From assembly GCF_033115175.1 (NCBI RefSeq), contig NC_084850.1, forward strand, positions 15,531,218 through 15,595,217: a stretch of DNA of 64,000 bases, in the 5' to 3' direction. Positions 62,714-64,000 of this stretch are shown piece by piece (the first letter of the stretch is position 1; each line of letters starts with the position of its first letter). The notes under the pieces were generated by a model that did not search any database, was not told the DNA's origin, and was given only the letters and a program-made list of their open reading frames with translations. A program made the position numbers and the translations under genes. This DNA is from Lepus europaeus. Lineage: Eukaryota > Chordata > Mammalia > Lagomorpha > Leporidae.

Positions 62714-63007
62714 AGGAGTGGGCATCAAGATATAGCAGTTAAGCTACCTCTTGGCACACTGGCACCCCGTTTCAGAGTGCCTGGGTTGAGCAGCTTCCCG
62801 TGCAGCTTCCTGCTAATGTGTATCTTAGGAAGCAGCACATGATGGCCCAAGTACTTTAGTCCCTGCCACCCATGTGGAAGACCCAGAGGGAGATCCATGC
62901 TCTTTGCTTCCCAGCAGCCCTGACTGTTGCCAGCATTTGGGGAGTGAATCAGTAGATGAAAGCTCTCTCTCCCTCCCTCCATTTCATACAAATAAATAAA
63001 CATGTTA
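62714..63007 (+). mobile_element. CSINE, sense, old
   Basis: GGAGTGGGCATCAAGATATA head to CAAATAAATAAACATGTT tail. AAATGCTAGGATTA (62701) and AAATGCTAAGATTA (63008) flank it. Confidence 0.92.
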
Positions 63008-63029
63008 AAATGCTAAGATTATAGTCAGC

Positions 63030-63225
63030 AGATTTACAGTCTAGTTCTAGTTATGCTATATACTATCAGCATAAATTTGGGCAAATGTGTCAACTTCTCA
63101 AAACCTCAGTTTTCTCACTGGGAAAGTGGGGACAAATAAGTTGGTCCATCCTTGTTGGGAGGATCAAATGAGATGACAGTTGGAAGATTATTTGCAAGTG
63201 TTATAAAATGGAGATGGTACATTTA
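63030..63225 (+). repeat. MIR SINE, sense
   Basis: GCAAATGTGTCAACTTCTCA, AACCTCAGTTTTCTCACTGG and GTTGGGAGGATCAAATGAGA are MIR blocks in order. Confidence 0.85.
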
Positions 63226-63268
63226 TTACTTATTTATTACTAATTTTCTTATTATTAGTAAAAACAGC

Positions 63269-64000
63269 AGAGCCCTGGCAGCTCTGCCAAGAGTTGGATC
63301 ACTGGAAATGGACCTGCCCTGGAGTCGAAGGATGCCCAGGTCAGAGCCACAGATCTTATTGGCTCTAAGCTGAAAAGCCCTTCACTCAGCCCAACTTCCA
63401 AAGTGACCACTGCAGCTGAGGGGATGGTCAAGTAGGGTCAGCAACATTGCAGGCACAACTGTAAATTTCTTGTTAGAGATGCCATCTGCCTTTACCTGGC
63501 CAGCTCTCCTCCCAGGCCAGCCAAGTAATGAAAGTCAACAGAGTGCCTTCCCCTAGGAGGTTCACACCTCCCTTAGGATATACCCCATGTGAAGAGATAG
63601 ATAGGTCTGGGCCTCTGAATTTACAAGGCCTAAAGCCCAACAGATTATTATCAAGCCCCTTCTGTGAGGTTCTATTTGCCTCTCAATCAGAAAACTTAAT
63701 TGTAGCTTAGACAGCACCTTTCTTAGCTCCTCTAATAATGACTCTGTCCTTTGTTCTAGGCCCTGTCTAGTGCACTTGGGCCTCATTCCTTTGTAATCAT
63801 AACCTCTACTCTACCACCAATGGCTCTACTCCCAACCTGTGTGTACTGATGGTCCTCTTCCCCACTTAATGCTGTATAATTGTTCAAACCTGGTAAATGC
63901 CACTCTTAGGATCATAAGTTACTATCCTCACTCTGTCTTTTATGACCTTGTCTAAATATGATCAGAGTCGGAAAACTTGGAAGGCTTCCATAGCCTTGGC
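63269..64000 (+). mobile_element. L1-tailed chimeric unit, copy 2 (cut by window end)
   Basis: Begins GAGCCCTGGCAGCTCTGCCA and follows copy 1 (from about 46977) to the window end with about 15 differences by eye in some 730 bases, near 98 percent. The 60-codon frame containing PSPRRFTPPLGY is also open here (63528-63710). The switch to L1 3' UTR is at 63944, the same place as in copy 1. The 5' truncation point differs from copy 1, as expected for an independent insertion. Confidence 0.85.

Overview
The window is mammalian nuclear DNA, almost certainly from a lagomorph and most likely rabbit. Over thirty copies of the lagomorph C-repeat SINE (CSINE, tRNA-derived head, CT-rich body, A-rich or AATAAA-rich tail) are present, together with rabbit-type L1 LINE 3' ends. 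There are no prokaryotic features: no operons, no CRISPR, no compact genes. Most open frames seen in translation are chance frames inside SINEs or LINEs.

Bases 1 to about 21,300 hold the 3' end of one real gene on the + strand, ATP11B (a P4-type phospholipid-flippase ATPase). Five coding exons can be placed to the base (319-454, 2459-2524, 5073-5176, 8938-9091, 15931-16032 with the stop). They encode transmembrane segments M7 to M10 and the cytosolic C-terminus. An AT-rich stretch after the stop is the probable 3' UTR, with several AATAAA signals. The introns carry a MIR, three CSINEs, a MER2-like element and a Tigger-like DNA transposon. Just downstream, at 21,698-21,962 on the - strand, is a degenerate processed copy of LSM5.

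From about 22.7 kb to the end the window is intergenic and dense in repeats. The main landmarks are: a 5'-inverted (twin-primed) L1 at 25,798-26,530; a nearly complete but dead L1 at 27,227-33,472, whose ORF2 tail has been replaced by a CSINE; antisense L1 3' ends at 37.1-38.1 and 52.5-53.2 kb; a nest of L1 and CSINE insertions at 45.6-50.8 kb; a probable solo retroviral LTR at 57,638-58,275 (- strand); and two copies (46,484-48,100 and 63,269 to the window end) of an L1-type retrotransposed unit. In that unit the usual L1 3' UTR is joined to an unrelated segment containing nucleocapsid-like (zinc-knuckle) coding remnants. Ancient MIR and L2 pieces are scattered throughout.

In human, ATP11B is followed by DCUN1D1 on the opposite strand. 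I recognised no DCUN1D1 coding exon here, so the intergenic gap seems to have been expanded by retrotransposons. The least expected item is the shared L1/non-L1 junction at 47,651 and 63,944. Next are the twin-primed L1, the CSINE sitting on an L1 deletion, and a CSINE subset with a duplicated B-box region.
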